64,000 bases of DNA from RPQJ01 sp963846885 (lineage in GTDB: Bacteria > Pseudomonadota > Gammaproteobacteria > Steroidobacterales > Steroidobacteraceae): positions 1-64,000 of the forward strand of contig CAWJXS010000016.1 in assembly GCA_963846885.1 (NCBI GenBank), in the 5' to 3' direction. Position numbers and translations under genes: made by a program. The notes beneath the pieces were generated by a model that made no database searches, was not told where the DNA came from, and worked only from the letters and a program-made list of their open reading frames with translations. Positions 20,325-30,014 of the stretch are shown piece by piece. The stretch's first letter is position 1; each line of letters opens with the position of its first letter.

Positions 20325-21212
20325 TCAGGGCGCGGGGCTGGTTTCGTCCGGGCGCGCCAGCGGCGGCCGGCCGAGCATCATCGCGAGCAGCGTGGAGATT
20401 TTCTCCCGCAGGTCGCGCCGGTCCACGATCAGGTCGATCGCGCCATGATCGAGCAGGAATTCGCTGCGCTGGAAGCCTTCGGGCAGCGTCTCGCGCACGG
20501 TCTGCTCGATGACGCGCGGACCGGCGAAACCGATCAACGCGCGCGGCTCGGCGATGTTCAGGTCGCCGAGCATTGCGAGGCTCGCGGACACGCCGCCCGT
20601 CGTCGGGTCGGTGAGCACCGAGATGTACGGCAACCGGGCCTCCGCCATGCGCGCGAGGACCGCGCTGGTCTTGCTCATCTGCAGCAGCGAGAGCAGGCCT
20701 TCCTGCATGCGCGCGCCACCGCTCGACGAAAAGCAGACCAGCGGCAACTTGTGCTCGAGGCAATATTCCGCGCCACGCGTGAAACGCTCGCCGACCACGG
20801 AGCCCATCGAGCCACCCAGGAAACGGAACTCGAAGGCGCATGCGACCAGGTCGAGCCCATGCACGGCGCCGGTCATCACGATCAGCGCGTCCTTCTCGCC
20901 CACCGTTTTCTGGGCGACGGTCAGGCGGTCGCGGTACTTCTTGCTGTCGCGGAACTTGAGCGGGTCTTCGGGCTCGACCTCGTTGGCCAGTTCGCGCCCG
21001 CTGCCCTCGTCGAAGAAGCCGGCCAGCCGGTCACGCGCCTCGATGCGCATGTGGTGGCTGCACTTGGGGCAAACCTGCAGGTTGCGCTCGAGTTCGGCGC
21101 GATAGAGCACGGCGTCGCAGGCCGGGCACTTGATCCACAACCCTTCCGGTACGGAGCGCGAACGACGCTCGGTCTTGATGCGCGAGGGGATGATCTTTTC
21201 GAACCAGGTCAC
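20325..21212 (-). CDS. accD: acetyl-CoA carboxylase carboxyltransferase subunit beta
   Basis: 295 residues. Transfers carboxyl from biotin to acetyl-CoA, first step of fatty-acid synthesis, together with AccA, AccB and AccC (outside this window). The N-terminal zinc ribbon uses Cys29, Cys32, Cys48 and Cys51. The crotonase-like core has SSSGGARMQEG and DPTTGGVSASLAMLGD. GTG 21212 overlaps the truA stop (GTGA). No trp genes lie between truA and accD. Confidence 0.97.
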   Translation of the reverse strand: MTWFEKIIPSRIKTERRSRSVPEGLWIKCPACDAVLYRAELERNLQVCPKCSHHMRIEARDRLAGFFDEGSGRELANEVEPEDPLKFRDSKKYRDRLTVAQKTVGEKDALIVMTGAVHGLDLVACAFEFRFLGGSMGSVVGERFTRGAEYCLEHKLPLVCFSSSGGARMQEGLLSLLQMSKTSAVLARMAEARLPYISVLTDPTTGGVSASLAMLGDLNIAEPRALIGFAGPRVIEQTVRETLPEGFQRSEFLLDHGAIDLIVDRRDLREKISTLLAMMLGRPPLARPDETSPAP

Positions 21213-22003
21213 GGCGCGGCTCCCGGGGGCGGACGCCGGAGTTTACCCGATGGCAGGCCATGGCCGTCGGGGTAGTCGGCGCCCACGAAGTACAGGCCTT
21301 GCGGGGGCGCGGTCGGCCCCGCCTCGCGGCGATCGCCACCACGGAGGACATCGGCCAGCCAGCCTGCGGGCCGCTCGCCCCGCCCGACCAGCATCAGGCT
21401 GCCCGCGATGTTGCGGACCATGTGATGCAGGAATGCGTTCGCCCGCAGCTGGATGTCCACGTAGGGACCGTAGCGCTCCACGGCGATGTCCATGAGCTTG
21501 CGCATGGGCGTGGGCGACTGGCATTCGGCGGCGCGGAACGCCGAAAAATCGTGGTGCCCGACGAGCACTTGCGCGGCCTCGTGCATGCGCGCGGCGTCGA
21601 GCTCGTGCCGCGTCCACGACACGCGTTCACGTTCGAGCGCGGAACGCATGCGGCGATCGAGGATGCGGTAGAGGTACCGGCGCGCGAGCGCCTGGTGGCG
21701 TGCGTGAAAATCGTCTGCCACGGGATGGGCCCAGAGCACGGAGATCTCGGGCGGCGCGTTCGCGTTGGCGCCCAGCACCCACGCATGCAGGGGCCGCTCG
21801 GCGGTGGTGTCGAAATGCGCGACCATCTCCAGCGCATGCACGCCCGCGTCGGTGCGGCCGGCAGCGGTGAGTTCGACGGGATGGTCGGCTACCCGCGACA
21901 GCGCGTCCTGCAGGTCGCCCTGCACGGTGCGCGCATGGGACTGGTGCTGCCAGCCCGCGAACGCCGAACCGTCGTACTCGATCCCGAGCGCGAGACGCGG
22001 CAT
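21209..22003 (-). CDS. truA: tRNA pseudouridine(38-40) synthase
   Basis: 264 residues. The catalytic Asp52 lies in AGRTDAGVHA, and the FHARHQALARRYLYRI and FLHHMVRNIAGSLMLVG signatures are present. It modifies the anticodon stem-loop of several tRNAs. It starts 4 bases after the fimV stop. Confidence 0.97.
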   Translation of the reverse strand: MPRLALGIEYDGSAFAGWQHQSHARTVQGDLQDALSRVADHPVELTAAGRTDAGVHALEMVAHFDTTAERPLHAWVLGANANAPPEISVLWAHPVADDFHARHQALARRYLYRILDRRMRSALERERVSWTRHELDAARMHEAAQVLVGHHDFSAFRAAECQSPTPMRKLMDIAVERYGPYVDIQLRANAFLHHMVRNIAGSLMLVGRGERPAGWLADVLRGGDRREAGPTAPPQGLYFVGADYPDGHGLPSGKLRRPPPGAAP

Positions 22004-22007
22004 TCCC

Positions 22008-24617
22008 TCAGGGCAGGCTGGCGATCAGCCGCTCGGCTTCCTGGCGCTGCGTGGGATTACCTTCCTGCAGCACTTCGTCGAGGATGCTGCGAGCGCCTTC
22101 GGGATCGCCCATGTCCATGTAGGCGCGCGCCAGGTCGAGCTTGGTGCCGACTTCGCTCATCGTGGCGGGCTCGCCACCGAGGTCGTAGTCGACGTTGCCC
22201 GACAACGCCTTGTTGAACTCGGTCGAATCGATCGCCGGCAACTCGCCCGTCGCATCCGAGAGGTCGACGAGCGCGTCCAGCGACTCGTCGCGCGGCAGCA
22301 GCGAAGTGTCGTCGGCCATGCGCATCAGCGCGGTGGACGTGAGCAGGTCGTCGCTTTCCTCGTCGAGCAGGCTCTTGGTGGCAGGCAGCATCGCCGTGGT
22401 TTCGATCGTGTCGCTCGTGGTCCGCTTGCGCGTGTCGATGGCGTCATTGGCATCGAGCGCCTGGAGGCCACGCAACGCGCCGATGTCGAGGCCCAGGCGA
22501 TCGACCGTGAGTTCCTGCGTGTCGCCGAGGGTCGCGTCGGCCTGGATATGCGGCATCTCGATCGTCGGCAGTACGGCCGACTCGCCGGCACTGGCCACGG
22601 CTTCGTCGAAGACGAAATCGAGCCCGGAGCTGTCTGCCTTGGCTACTGTCGTCGCGGACTCGGTCAGGTCCATGTCCGGCGCGCCCGAATTGCCATCGGG
22701 GATGACGAGATCGAGCGTGCCCGGCGCGCCGTGCAGTTCCATGTCGAGCGAATCGGTCGACGCGGACGTGAGGTTGCCGGAGAAAAGCGCATCGCCCGGG
22801 GCGATCTGCTTGCCCATGATCAGGACCTTGTCCCACTCGCCGGCAGGCGCGTCGGTGCGGCTCACGTGCAGGTCACGCGCGAGCTCGAGGAATTTGTCCT
22901 TGTTGCCCCAGACGAAGAAAATCTCGAGCAGCTTGAGCTTGAGGTCGCGGCGCTGCGGCTCGCGCTTCATGGCGAGCTGGACCAGGTCGGCTGCCTGGTC
23001 GTACAGGCCGTACGCCATGTGGAAATCGGCCTCGGCCAGCGGGTCGCCCGATTCCAGGCTCGCAGGACCGTCGCCGGACAACGTGTCCTCGACCGTCATG
23101 CCCTTGCGACTCGGCTCCGACGGTCTTGCCGCCGCTGCAGCCGTCGCCATGGACGCTGCCGCCGCGGGCCGGCCGATGTCGCGCTTTTCCTCGACGAGGA
23201 TCTCGCCATCGCGGGAGCGCGGCGTGAACTTCATGTTGGTGCGGGTTTCGCGCGAACCCAGCGCTTCCTCGAGCGTGTCTTCGGCGCTGCCGCGTTCGCG
23301 ACGCAGGCGCTGGAACAGCAGGCCACCCAGTGCCAGGCCGACGAGGCCGAGCAGCACCCACCAGTAATCCGCAATGCGTTCGAGCAAGCTCGGAGCCGGC
23401 GGCTCGACGACCTTTTTCTTCTTGGGCTTGGCCGGCTGCTCGGCTTCGGCCGGGGCGGCTGCCTCGGGGGCAGCTGCGGTTGCAGCATCCGTCGCAGGCG
23501 TGCCAGCCGCATCGGTCGCAGCCGTGTCGGCCGGTGCCGGCGCGCCGCCCTGCAACGTGGCCAGTTCGGCATTGCGCACTTCGAGCAGGCGTCGCGCTTC
23601 GGCGAGTTCGCTCTCGAGTTGCTGCACGCGCGTCTCGAGGTCGCTGCCGCCCGCCGCTGTCGCGGCAGCCGCCGGCGCAGCCGGGGCAGGCTTGGCAGGC
23701 GTGGCAGTTGCGGTCGATGGCGCAGTGGTGCCCTGCTCCGGTGTCACCAGCCGCAAACGTCCTGCATCAGCCGGGGCTGCCGTGGCACTGCCGCCCGCGG
23801 TGCTGGTGCCGCCGCGCCAGGCGTCGTACTGGCGCGCGACTTCGGCAGACGCTTCAGCGGCCGAAATCGAGCGGATCTGGCTGGCATCAGGGATGCGCAG
23901 GGAACTGCCCGACCGCAGGAGGTTGATGTTGCCGTCGAAGGCCTGCGGATTGGTCTGGTAGATCGAGACCATCGCGCGGTTCACGTCCGAGCGGTTGCCC
24001 GGGTTCGTGGCGCTGGCGATTTCCCAGAGCGTGTCGTTGCGCTGCACGCGATAGGTGCTGCCCGGCTCGATGCTGGCTGCAGGCGCGCTGGCGACGCGCT
24101 CGGTACGAACGGGTTCGTTGGTCGTGTTGGCGACGGGTGCCGCGGCCCTGGCAGTGGTCGCACCGCCCGAACTGACGCGGGGTGCAGCCACGGCGGGTGC
24201 CGGGGCGGCCGGAGCCGGGGCATACACCGGGGGATCGAGCAGCACGGTGTATTCGCGCAGCAGGCGGCCGCGCGGCCAATTGGCTTCGACCAGCAGGGTG
24301 ACGAAGGGCTCGGTCACCGGCCGGGGCGACGTGACGCGCAATACGTCCCGGCCGCCGGAGCCCTTGGCGACCTGGAAATTGAAGTCCGTCAGGAAGGCTG
24401 GGCGATCGAGCCCGTAGCGGATGAACGTATCGTTGGACGCCAGCGCCGCGCGCAGGGCGCCGAGGTCTTCCTGGGTGGCCGAAACGAGTTCGATCTCGGC
24501 GTCAAACGGCTGGTTCAGGGCCGAGTTCAGCTTGATTTCACCCAATCCAAGTGCGTACAGGGCACCAGGGGCGAGCAGCGCGCTCATGAGCAGGACGCGG
24601 CGTACAGCAATCTTCAT
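22008..24617 (-). CDS. fimV: FimV-type inner-membrane peptidoglycan-binding protein
   Basis: 869 residues from ATG 24617, chosen over a GTG 12 bases earlier because GGGAG sits 5 bases ahead. It has a signal peptide ending at ALYALGLGEI, the FimV N-terminal domain (LNSALNQPFDAEIELVS), a LysM domain (YRVQRNDTLWEIASATNPG), and a coiled coil (LETRVQQLESELAEARRLLEV). One membrane helix follows (WWVLLGLVGLALGGLLF), then an acidic cytoplasmic part with a TPR-like FimV C-terminal domain (DLARAYMDMGDPEGARSIL). In pseudomonads FimV acts in type IV pilus assembly, polar localisation and cyclase activation. This may connect with the FimX-like protein at 30849. Confidence 0.93.
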   Translation of the reverse strand: MKIAVRRVLLMSALLAPGALYALGLGEIKLNSALNQPFDAEIELVSATQEDLGALRAALASNDTFIRYGLDRPAFLTDFNFQVAKGSGGRDVLRVTSPRPVTEPFVTLLVEANWPRGRLLREYTVLLDPPVYAPAPAAPAPAVAAPRVSSGGATTARAAAPVANTTNEPVRTERVASAPAASIEPGSTYRVQRNDTLWEIASATNPGNRSDVNRAMVSIYQTNPQAFDGNINLLRSGSSLRIPDASQIRSISAAEASAEVARQYDAWRGGTSTAGGSATAAPADAGRLRLVTPEQGTTAPSTATATPAKPAPAAPAAAATAAGGSDLETRVQQLESELAEARRLLEVRNAELATLQGGAPAPADTAATDAAGTPATDAATAAAPEAAAPAEAEQPAKPKKKKVVEPPAPSLLERIADYWWVLLGLVGLALGGLLFQRLRRERGSAEDTLEEALGSRETRTNMKFTPRSRDGEILVEEKRDIGRPAAAASMATAAAAARPSEPSRKGMTVEDTLSGDGPASLESGDPLAEADFHMAYGLYDQAADLVQLAMKREPQRRDLKLKLLEIFFVWGNKDKFLELARDLHVSRTDAPAGEWDKVLIMGKQIAPGDALFSGNLTSASTDSLDMELHGAPGTLDLVIPDGNSGAPDMDLTESATTVAKADSSGLDFVFDEAVASAGESAVLPTIEMPHIQADATLGDTQELTVDRLGLDIGALRGLQALDANDAIDTRKRTTSDTIETTAMLPATKSLLDEESDDLLTSTALMRMADDTSLLPRDESLDALVDLSDATGELPAIDSTEFNKALSGNVDYDLGGEPATMSEVGTKLDLARAYMDMGDPEGARSILDEVLQEGNPTQRQEAERLIASLP

Positions 24618-24707
24618 CGGGTCTCCCACCGATCGCGAATCATGGTCCGGTCGCGGCAGGGCGCCACGGGTCCGTCGGGTTCGCGTATCGACAACGAATT
24701 AAACATA

Positions 24708-24737
24708 ACTATAGCCCACGGCCGCACCCGTACCCAA
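24708..24737 (-). promoter_or_regulatory. candidate sigma-70 promoter for fimV
   Basis: Minus strand -35-like TTGGGT (24732-24737), 18-base spacer, -10 TATAGT (24708-24713). It lies in an AT-richer stretch within the roughly 200-base gap upstream of fimV. The -35 is a weak match. Confidence 0.35.
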
Positions 24738-24834
24738 CTTGACCGCGGCTGCAGGCGCCTTTGTAGCCCTTTGGGCGGTTGAATGCCGGACGTGCTCCAC
24801 AATTCCGGGGAGTACCCCGCCCGACGCCGGCAAG

Positions 24835-25920
24835 TCAGGTGATCACTGGCGTGGAACAACGGACTTCGGCGTTCTGGGCCCGGTGGCGCAGGTAGTGATC
24901 GGCCAGGACCAGTGCCAGCATGGCCTCGGCGATGGGCACGGCCCGGATGCCGACGCAGGGGTCGTGCCGCCCGGTCGTGACGATCTCGACCGGCTGGCCA
25001 CTGACGTCGATCGACCGGCCCGGCGTGACGATGCTGGACGTGGGCTTCACGGCCATGCTGACCAGCAAGTCCTGGCCGGACGAAATGCCGCCCAGCGTCC
25101 CGCCGGCCTGGTTGGAGAGAAAACCCTGCGGGGTCATTTCGTCGCGATGCACGGACCCGCGCTGTTCGACGCTGGCGAACCCCGCGCCGATCTCGACGCC
25201 CTTCACCGCGTTGATGCTCATCATGGCGTGCGCGATGTCGGCGTCGAGGCGATCGAACACCGGCTCACCGAGGCCGGGCGGCACCGCCGTGGCCACCACG
25301 TTGACGCGCGCACCGATCGAGTCTCCCTCGCGCCGCAACGCATCGATCATCGCTTCGAGTTCGGGGACGCGGCCGGGTTCGGCACAGAAGAAAGGGTTGG
25401 AGTCGATCGCCGCGCGATCGAGACACTGCAGCCGCAGCGCGCCCATTTGCGCGAGGTAACCGAAGATGTCGATGCCCTTCCCTGCCAGGAATTTGCGCGC
25501 GATGGCCCCTGCCGCCACGCGCATGACGGTTTCGCGGGCCGAAGAACGCCCGCCACCGCGATAGTCGCGGAACCCGTACTTCTGCTGGTAGGTGTAATCG
25601 GCGTGCCCGGGCCGGAAGCGGTCCTTGATCTTCTCGTAGTCGTAGGAGCGCTGGTCGGTGTTCTCGACCAGCAGGCCGATGGGCGTGCCCGTCGTCCTGC
25701 CTTCGAACACGCCCGACAGGATGCGCACGCGATCAGGCTCGCGGCGCTGGCTGGTGTACTTCGACGTACCGGAGCGACGCCGCTCGACATCGACCTGGAT
25801 GTCTTCCTCGCTCAGCTCGAGCCCGGGCGGGCAGCCATCGACGATGCAGCCGAGCGCCGGCCCATGGCTTTCGCCGAAGGTCGTCACCGTGAACAGCGTC
25901 CCGAATGTATTGCCCGACAT
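24835..25920 (-). CDS. aroC: chorismate synthase
   Basis: 361 residues, FMN-dependent last step of the shikimate pathway. Family signatures in order: TFGESHGPALGCIVDGCPPG, RPGHADYTY, RGGGRSSARETVMRVAAGA and SVEQRGSVHRDEM. The start is 2 bases after the prmB stop, and the pair is a common operon. Confidence 0.98.
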   Translation of the reverse strand: MSGNTFGTLFTVTTFGESHGPALGCIVDGCPPGLELSEEDIQVDVERRRSGTSKYTSQRREPDRVRILSGVFEGRTTGTPIGLLVENTDQRSYDYEKIKDRFRPGHADYTYQQKYGFRDYRGGGRSSARETVMRVAAGAIARKFLAGKGIDIFGYLAQMGALRLQCLDRAAIDSNPFFCAEPGRVPELEAMIDALRREGDSIGARVNVVATAVPPGLGEPVFDRLDADIAHAMMSINAVKGVEIGAGFASVEQRGSVHRDEMTPQGFLSNQAGGTLGGISSGQDLLVSMAVKPTSSIVTPGRSIDVSGQPVEIVTTGRHDPCVGIRAVPIAEAMLALVLADHYLRHRAQNAEVRCSTPVIT

Positions 25921-25922
25921 GC

Positions 25923-26858
25923 CTAGCTCGCCCCGGAAAGCTCACGACGGTGCCTGTGCAGGTCGTCCTTCGTCAACAGGAAGACACCGCCGCCGCCGTG
26001 CGCGAACTCGAGCCAGATGAACGGAACGCTGGGATAAGCCTGCTGCAGGCGCTCGTCGCTGTCGCCGACTTCGACGATGAGCACGCCGCCAGGTGCGAGG
26101 TGCGCATCGGCATCGCGCAGGATCCTGCGGACGATGTCGAGACCGTCGCTGCCGGCGCGCAGCGCCATGTCGGGCTCGTGCAGGTATTCCTGCGGCAGCG
26201 CCTCCATCTCCGCATCGCTCACATACGGTGGATTGGACACGATGAGGTCGTACACGGAATCGCCCAGGGGCTCGAACAGGTCGCCGCGGTGCAGCTGCAA
26301 CCGCTCGCCCACGGCGTGACGCTCCACGTTGCGCGCGGCAACGCTGAGCGCATCGGGCGACAGATCGACCGCATCGACCCGGGCCTCTGGAAACCGCACC
26401 GCGCAGGCGATCGCGATACAGCCCGAGCCCGTCCCCAGGTCGACGATCCTTTGCACTCGCCCAGGATCGAGCCACGGCGCGAAGCCGGCCGCGATCAATT
26501 CCGCGAAAGGCGAACGCGGCACGATGACGCGCGGGTCCACCTCGAATTCGAGGCCCGCAAACCACATCCGACCCATGAGGTAGGCCGCGGGCGTACGGCG
26601 CAGCACGCGCGTGCCGAACAAGGCGAGCACCTTGGCGACCTGCGCCTGGTCCGGCTTGAGGGCATACGCCGCCTCGGCGTCCGCGTGGTCCAAGCCCAGC
26701 GCGTGGAATGCCAGCGCAGCCGCGTCATCGCGCGCATCACCCGTGCCGTGTCCGTACGCGAGGCCAGCTGCGTCGAATTCACGCGCACCAAACCGGATCA
26801 GCTGCGCGACGGTCGGCGCGGCCGGTGGCTTGCGGGTGAACGGACTGGCTGTCGACAT
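25923..26858 (-). CDS. prmB: 50S ribosomal protein L3 N5-glutamine methyltransferase
   Basis: 311 residues. The SAM-binding motif is VDLGTGSGCIAIA and the glutamine-methylating signature is VSNPPYVSD. PrmB rather than PrmC is favoured by length, by the neighbouring aroC and by GLEFEVDPRVIVPRSP. Divergent from the SCO1 gene with a 31-base gap, so promoters overlap. Confidence 0.93.
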   Translation of the reverse strand: MSTASPFTRKPPAAPTVAQLIRFGAREFDAAGLAYGHGTGDARDDAAALAFHALGLDHADAEAAYALKPDQAQVAKVLALFGTRVLRRTPAAYLMGRMWFAGLEFEVDPRVIVPRSPFAELIAAGFAPWLDPGRVQRIVDLGTGSGCIAIACAVRFPEARVDAVDLSPDALSVAARNVERHAVGERLQLHRGDLFEPLGDSVYDLIVSNPPYVSDAEMEALPQEYLHEPDMALRAGSDGLDIVRRILRDADAHLAPGGVLIVEVGDSDERLQQAYPSVPFIWLEFAHGGGGVFLLTKDDLHRHRRELSGAS

Positions 26859-26889
26859 CGGGTCTGCGATCCTATGGGATAATCAGGCG

Positions 26890-27534
26890 ATGACTGCCCA
26901 CCCCATGTTGCGTTACGCACTGTTCGCCATTGTAGCGTTTGTGCTCGGCCTGTTCCTTGCCAGTAAATTGCTTGGGCCACGTGACGTCCCGGTGCCGGCC
27001 GCAGAAAACGCGACGATCCTGCCGCAACCGCGCCAGCTGGCCGCGTTCGACCTGATCGACCAGGACGGTCGCGCCTTCAGCGTGGAGCAGTTGCGCCAGG
27101 GCTGGACAATCGTGTTCTTCGGCTTCACGCAGTGCCCCGACGTCTGCCCCACCACGCTCACCGTGTTGGCACAGACGAAAAAGCAGCTGGCCGACCTGCC
27201 TCCCGCGCAGCAGCCGCGCGTGCTGCTGATCAGTGTCGATCCCGAACGTGACACTCCGGCCGTGCTCAAGCCGTACGTGACCTTCTTCGACCCCACCTTC
27301 AGGGGCGCGACGGGCACGCTCGAGGGCGTACAGCAGGCCGCCACTGCCTTTGGCGTGCCGTACCAGAAAATGCCATTGCCTGGTGGCGGTTACACGATGG
27401 ACCACGGTGGCGGGGTGTTCATCGTCGCACCTGATGGCGGACTCGCCGCGTACTCTTCCGCGCCGCACGTGGCGGACGTGCTGGCCCGCGACTTCCGCAA
27501 GGTCGTGCAGTTTTTCGAGGAGACGCAGCGATGA
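26890..27534 (+). CDS. SCO1/SenC-family copper/thiol protein
   Basis: 214 residues. An N-terminal membrane anchor (LFAIVAFVLGLFLASKLLG) precedes a thioredoxin-like domain with Cys82-x3-Cys86 (CPDVC) and the distal His172 (DHGGG), the three copper ligands. The family delivers copper to the CuA site of cytochrome c oxidase or acts as a redox partner. It starts at ATG 26890 and its stop overlaps the psd start (ATGA). Confidence 0.93.
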   Translation: MTAHPMLRYALFAIVAFVLGLFLASKLLGPRDVPVPAAENATILPQPRQLAAFDLIDQDGRAFSVEQLRQGWTIVFFGFTQCPDVCPTTLTVLAQTKKQLADLPPAQQPRVLLISVDPERDTPAVLKPYVTFFDPTFRGATGTLEGVQQAATAFGVPYQKMPLPGGGYTMDHGGGVFIVAPDGGLAAYSSAPHVADVLARDFRKVVQFFEETQR

Positions 27535-28406
27535 CCGTCGAACGCTCGGGCGGCGACGAATTGTTTGCGCTGCTGCAGAAAGCATTGCCGCAGCACCTGC
27601 TGTCGCGCGGCATGCATGCTCTCGCGCGCAGCCGCCAGCCCGTGGTGCGCAACGCCATCCTGCGAACGGTGCTGCGGTCGTACCCGCAGATCGACATGCA
27701 CGAGGCCCTGCAACCCGACCCGTTCGCCTACGAATCGTTCAATGCGTTCTTCACGCGCGAGTTGCGTCCCGGCGCCAGGCCGATCGTGACCGATGCGCGC
27801 ACCCTGGCTGCACCCGTCGACGGCACGGTGAGCCAGCTGGGCGTCACCAATGCAGGGCAGCTGCTGCAAGCGAAGGGCATGCAGTACACCTGCGCGGGCC
27901 TGATGGCAGACACGCCGTCGGCCGGGCGCTACCTGGGCGGCAGCTTCGCGTGCCTGTACCTGGCGCCCTACAACTATCACCGCATCCACATGCCGTGCGA
28001 CGGCGTCCTCCGCGCGACGCGCTACGTGCCTGGCCAGCTGTTCTCAGTGAACGCCGCGACTGCTCGCGCCGTGCCCGATCTCTTTGCCCGCAATGAACGC
28101 GTCGTGTGCGATTTCGATACCGACGACGGGCCGCTGTGCATGGTGCTGGTCGGCGCGCTGTTCGTCGGCAGCATCGAGACTGTGTACGCCGGCGAAATCA
28201 ATCCGCCGCCGGGTCGCAAAGGCCAGGTACGCGCGATCGACGCGGGGGTCGGGCGCGCATTCAAGCGCGGCGAGGAACTGGGCCGCTTCAACATGGGCTC
28301 GACGGTGATCCTGTTGACGGGCAATCCCGCGACGTTTGCGCCGCGGGTCGAACCGGCCGAACCCGTGCGGCTCGGACAACTGCTCGCGCGATTCGACGCC
28401 CGATGA
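27531..28406 (+). CDS. psd: phosphatidylserine decarboxylase proenzyme
   Basis: 291 residues. Makes phosphatidylethanolamine at the inner membrane. The pyruvoyl-forming self-cleavage site is the Gly-Ser of NMGSTVI, with Ser257 becoming the alpha-chain pyruvoyl group. YLAPYNYHRIHMP contains the catalytic His, and INPPPGRKG follows. It overlaps epmA by ATGA, so SCO1-psd-epmA is one coupled unit. Confidence 0.97.
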   Translation: MTVERSGGDELFALLQKALPQHLLSRGMHALARSRQPVVRNAILRTVLRSYPQIDMHEALQPDPFAYESFNAFFTRELRPGARPIVTDARTLAAPVDGTVSQLGVTNAGQLLQAKGMQYTCAGLMADTPSAGRYLGGSFACLYLAPYNYHRIHMPCDGVLRATRYVPGQLFSVNAATARAVPDLFARNERVVCDFDTDDGPLCMVLVGALFVGSIETVYAGEINPPPGRKGQVRAIDAGVGRAFKRGEELGRFNMGSTVILLTGNPATFAPRVEPAEPVRLGQLLARFDAR

Positions 28407-29386
28407 GCCTGGAGGCCTGGCGCCCCACCGCGACGCTCGAGCGACTGCGGCTGCGTGCCCTGCTGCTCGGGCGCGTGCGCGCGTACTTTGAGTCCACGGG
28501 CGCGCTTGAAGTCGAGACTCCTGCGCTCGTGCAGGCCGCCGTGACCGACGTACACCTGGAATCCCTGCGCGTGGCCGACGACTCATCGGGCAGCGGCGGC
28601 GCAACGGTGGGCTACCTGCAAACGTCGCCCGAGTACGCGATGAAGCGACTGCTGTGCGCGGGCGCGCCCGACATCTACCAGGTGTGCAAGGTGTTCCGTG
28701 CCCGCGAACGCGGCCGGAGGCACAACCCCGAGTTCACCATGGTCGAGTGGTACCGCAACGGCCAGGACCACCACGCGCTGATGCGCGATGTCGAGGCGCT
28801 GATCCGCCATGTGCTCGAACCGGTGCGTACATTCGGCCCAAGCGAATCCGTTTCGTACTGCGAGGCGTTCGAGCGTCGTCTCGGCCTTGATCCTTTACAC
28901 GCGCCGGTGGCGGCCATCATGGCTGCCGTCGAAGCGGCTGGAGTGCATGTGCCGGATTCGATGCGCACCGGGTCATCCCGCGACGACGTACTCGACCTGG
29001 CGATGGGTACGGTGGTGGCCGACTCGTTCGCCAAGGATCGCCTGACCTTTCTCTACGACTTTCCGGCAAGCCAGGCCGCGCTCGCGCAGATCCGGGGCGA
29101 CGTGGCTTCACGCTTCGAGGCATTCTGGGGTCCGCTCGAGTTGGCCAACGGCTTCCACGAGCTGGGTTCGGCCGTAGAGCAGGCCGCGCGCTTCGCCGCC
29201 GACCTCGAGCAGCGGCGCGCCAAGGGCCAGAGTGTGCGACCCGTGGATCAGTTGTTCATCGACGCCCTCGCGGCAGGCTTGCCGCCGTGCGCGGGCGTCG
29301 CGCTCGGCTTCGACCGGCTCGTGATGGTTGCATCCGGCGCAACACGGATCGACGAAGTCATCACGTTCCCCATCGAGCGGGCCTGA
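28403..29386 (+). CDS. epmA: EF-P beta-lysylation protein EpmA (PoxA/GenX)
   Basis: 327 residues. A lysyl-tRNA synthetase paralogue lacking the anticodon-binding domain; it attaches beta-lysine to EF-P Lys34. Class II motifs: LQTSPEYAMKRLLCAG, VFRARERGRRHNPEFTMVEWY and GVALGFDRLVM. The substrate gene efp lies about 630 bases away on the other strand. The partner aminomutase EpmB is not in this window. Confidence 0.96.
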   Translation: MSLEAWRPTATLERLRLRALLLGRVRAYFESTGALEVETPALVQAAVTDVHLESLRVADDSSGSGGATVGYLQTSPEYAMKRLLCAGAPDIYQVCKVFRARERGRRHNPEFTMVEWYRNGQDHHALMRDVEALIRHVLEPVRTFGPSESVSYCEAFERRLGLDPLHAPVAAIMAAVEAAGVHVPDSMRTGSSRDDVLDLAMGTVVADSFAKDRLTFLYDFPASQAALAQIRGDVASRFEAFWGPLELANGFHELGSAVEQAARFAADLEQRRAKGQSVRPVDQLFIDALAAGLPPCAGVALGFDRLVMVASGATRIDEVITFPIERA

Positions 29387-29415
29387 CCCGCCAACGCGCA
29401 CGGAGCCTTGCCACG

Positions 29416-29922
29416 ATGCATGCCATGAACGACGACATGACGTCGCTGCCGAAGCCGGCCCTTTACGCCGAGCTGGAATCGAGCTTGCGCGGGTTGCTCG
29501 CCGGCGAGCCCAACCTTGTTGCATGCGCGGCGAACATGTCCTCGCTGCTGTACTGGAGCCTGCCGGACCTGAACTGGGTGGGCTTTTATCTGCTCGACGC
29601 GGAGTCGGGCGACCTGCTGGTGGGGCCCTTCCACGGCAAGCCAGCCTGCGTGCGCATTCCGCTCAGCAAGGGCGTGTGCGGTGCGGCAGCAACCGAACGC
29701 CGCACGCTGGTCGTGCCGGACGTGCACGCATTTCCGGGACACATCGCGTGCGATTCGGCGTCCAATTCTGAAGTGGTCGTGCCGATCGTGCTCGCCGACG
29801 GCCGCCTGCTCGGCGTGCTCGACCTCGACAGCCCCAGGCTGCAGCGATTCGACGACGAGGACGCACGCGGACTGGAGCGACTGGTGCGGGTGTTCGTCGA
29901 GGCTACTGCGGCGACGGCCTGA
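29416..29922 (+). CDS. msrC: free methionine-(R)-sulfoxide reductase, GAF type
   Basis: 168 residues, one GAF domain. The three conserved cysteines Cys78, Cys88 and Cys112 have the same spacing (10 and 24) as the E. coli enzyme's Cys84, Cys94 and Cys118, with GVCGAAA and FPGHIACDSASNSEVVVP around them. The start at 29416 has GGAG ten bases upstream; ATG 29425 is an alternative. It lies 29 bases after epmA, probably in the same operon. Confidence 0.93.
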   Translation: MHAMNDDMTSLPKPALYAELESSLRGLLAGEPNLVACAANMSSLLYWSLPDLNWVGFYLLDAESGDLLVGPFHGKPACVRIPLSKGVCGAAATERRTLVVPDVHAFPGHIACDSASNSEVVVPIVLADGRLLGVLDLDSPRLQRFDDEDARGLERLVRVFVEATAATA

Positions 29923-29940
29923 CGTTACTGCCGCAATGAA

Positions 29941-29962
29941 AAAGGGCGCCGAAGCGCCCTTT
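29941..29962. terminator. bidirectional intrinsic terminator between msrC and efp
   Basis: A 9-bp stem AAAGGGCGC (29941-29949) with loop CGAA and GCGCCCTTT (29954-29962). A-rich and T-rich flanks give a usable U-tract on both strands, which suits the convergent genes. Confidence 0.85.
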
Positions 29963-30014
29963 CCAGATCTGCGGTGGGAGATGCGGGCCGCCTTTCGGCC
30001 AGCCCTCCCCTGAC

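Noticed and set aside
21765..24782. A 1005-codon open frame on the plus strand opposite fimV and truA
   Set aside because: Shadow frame of the fimV gene with low-complexity Arg/Gly-rich translation and no recognisable family.
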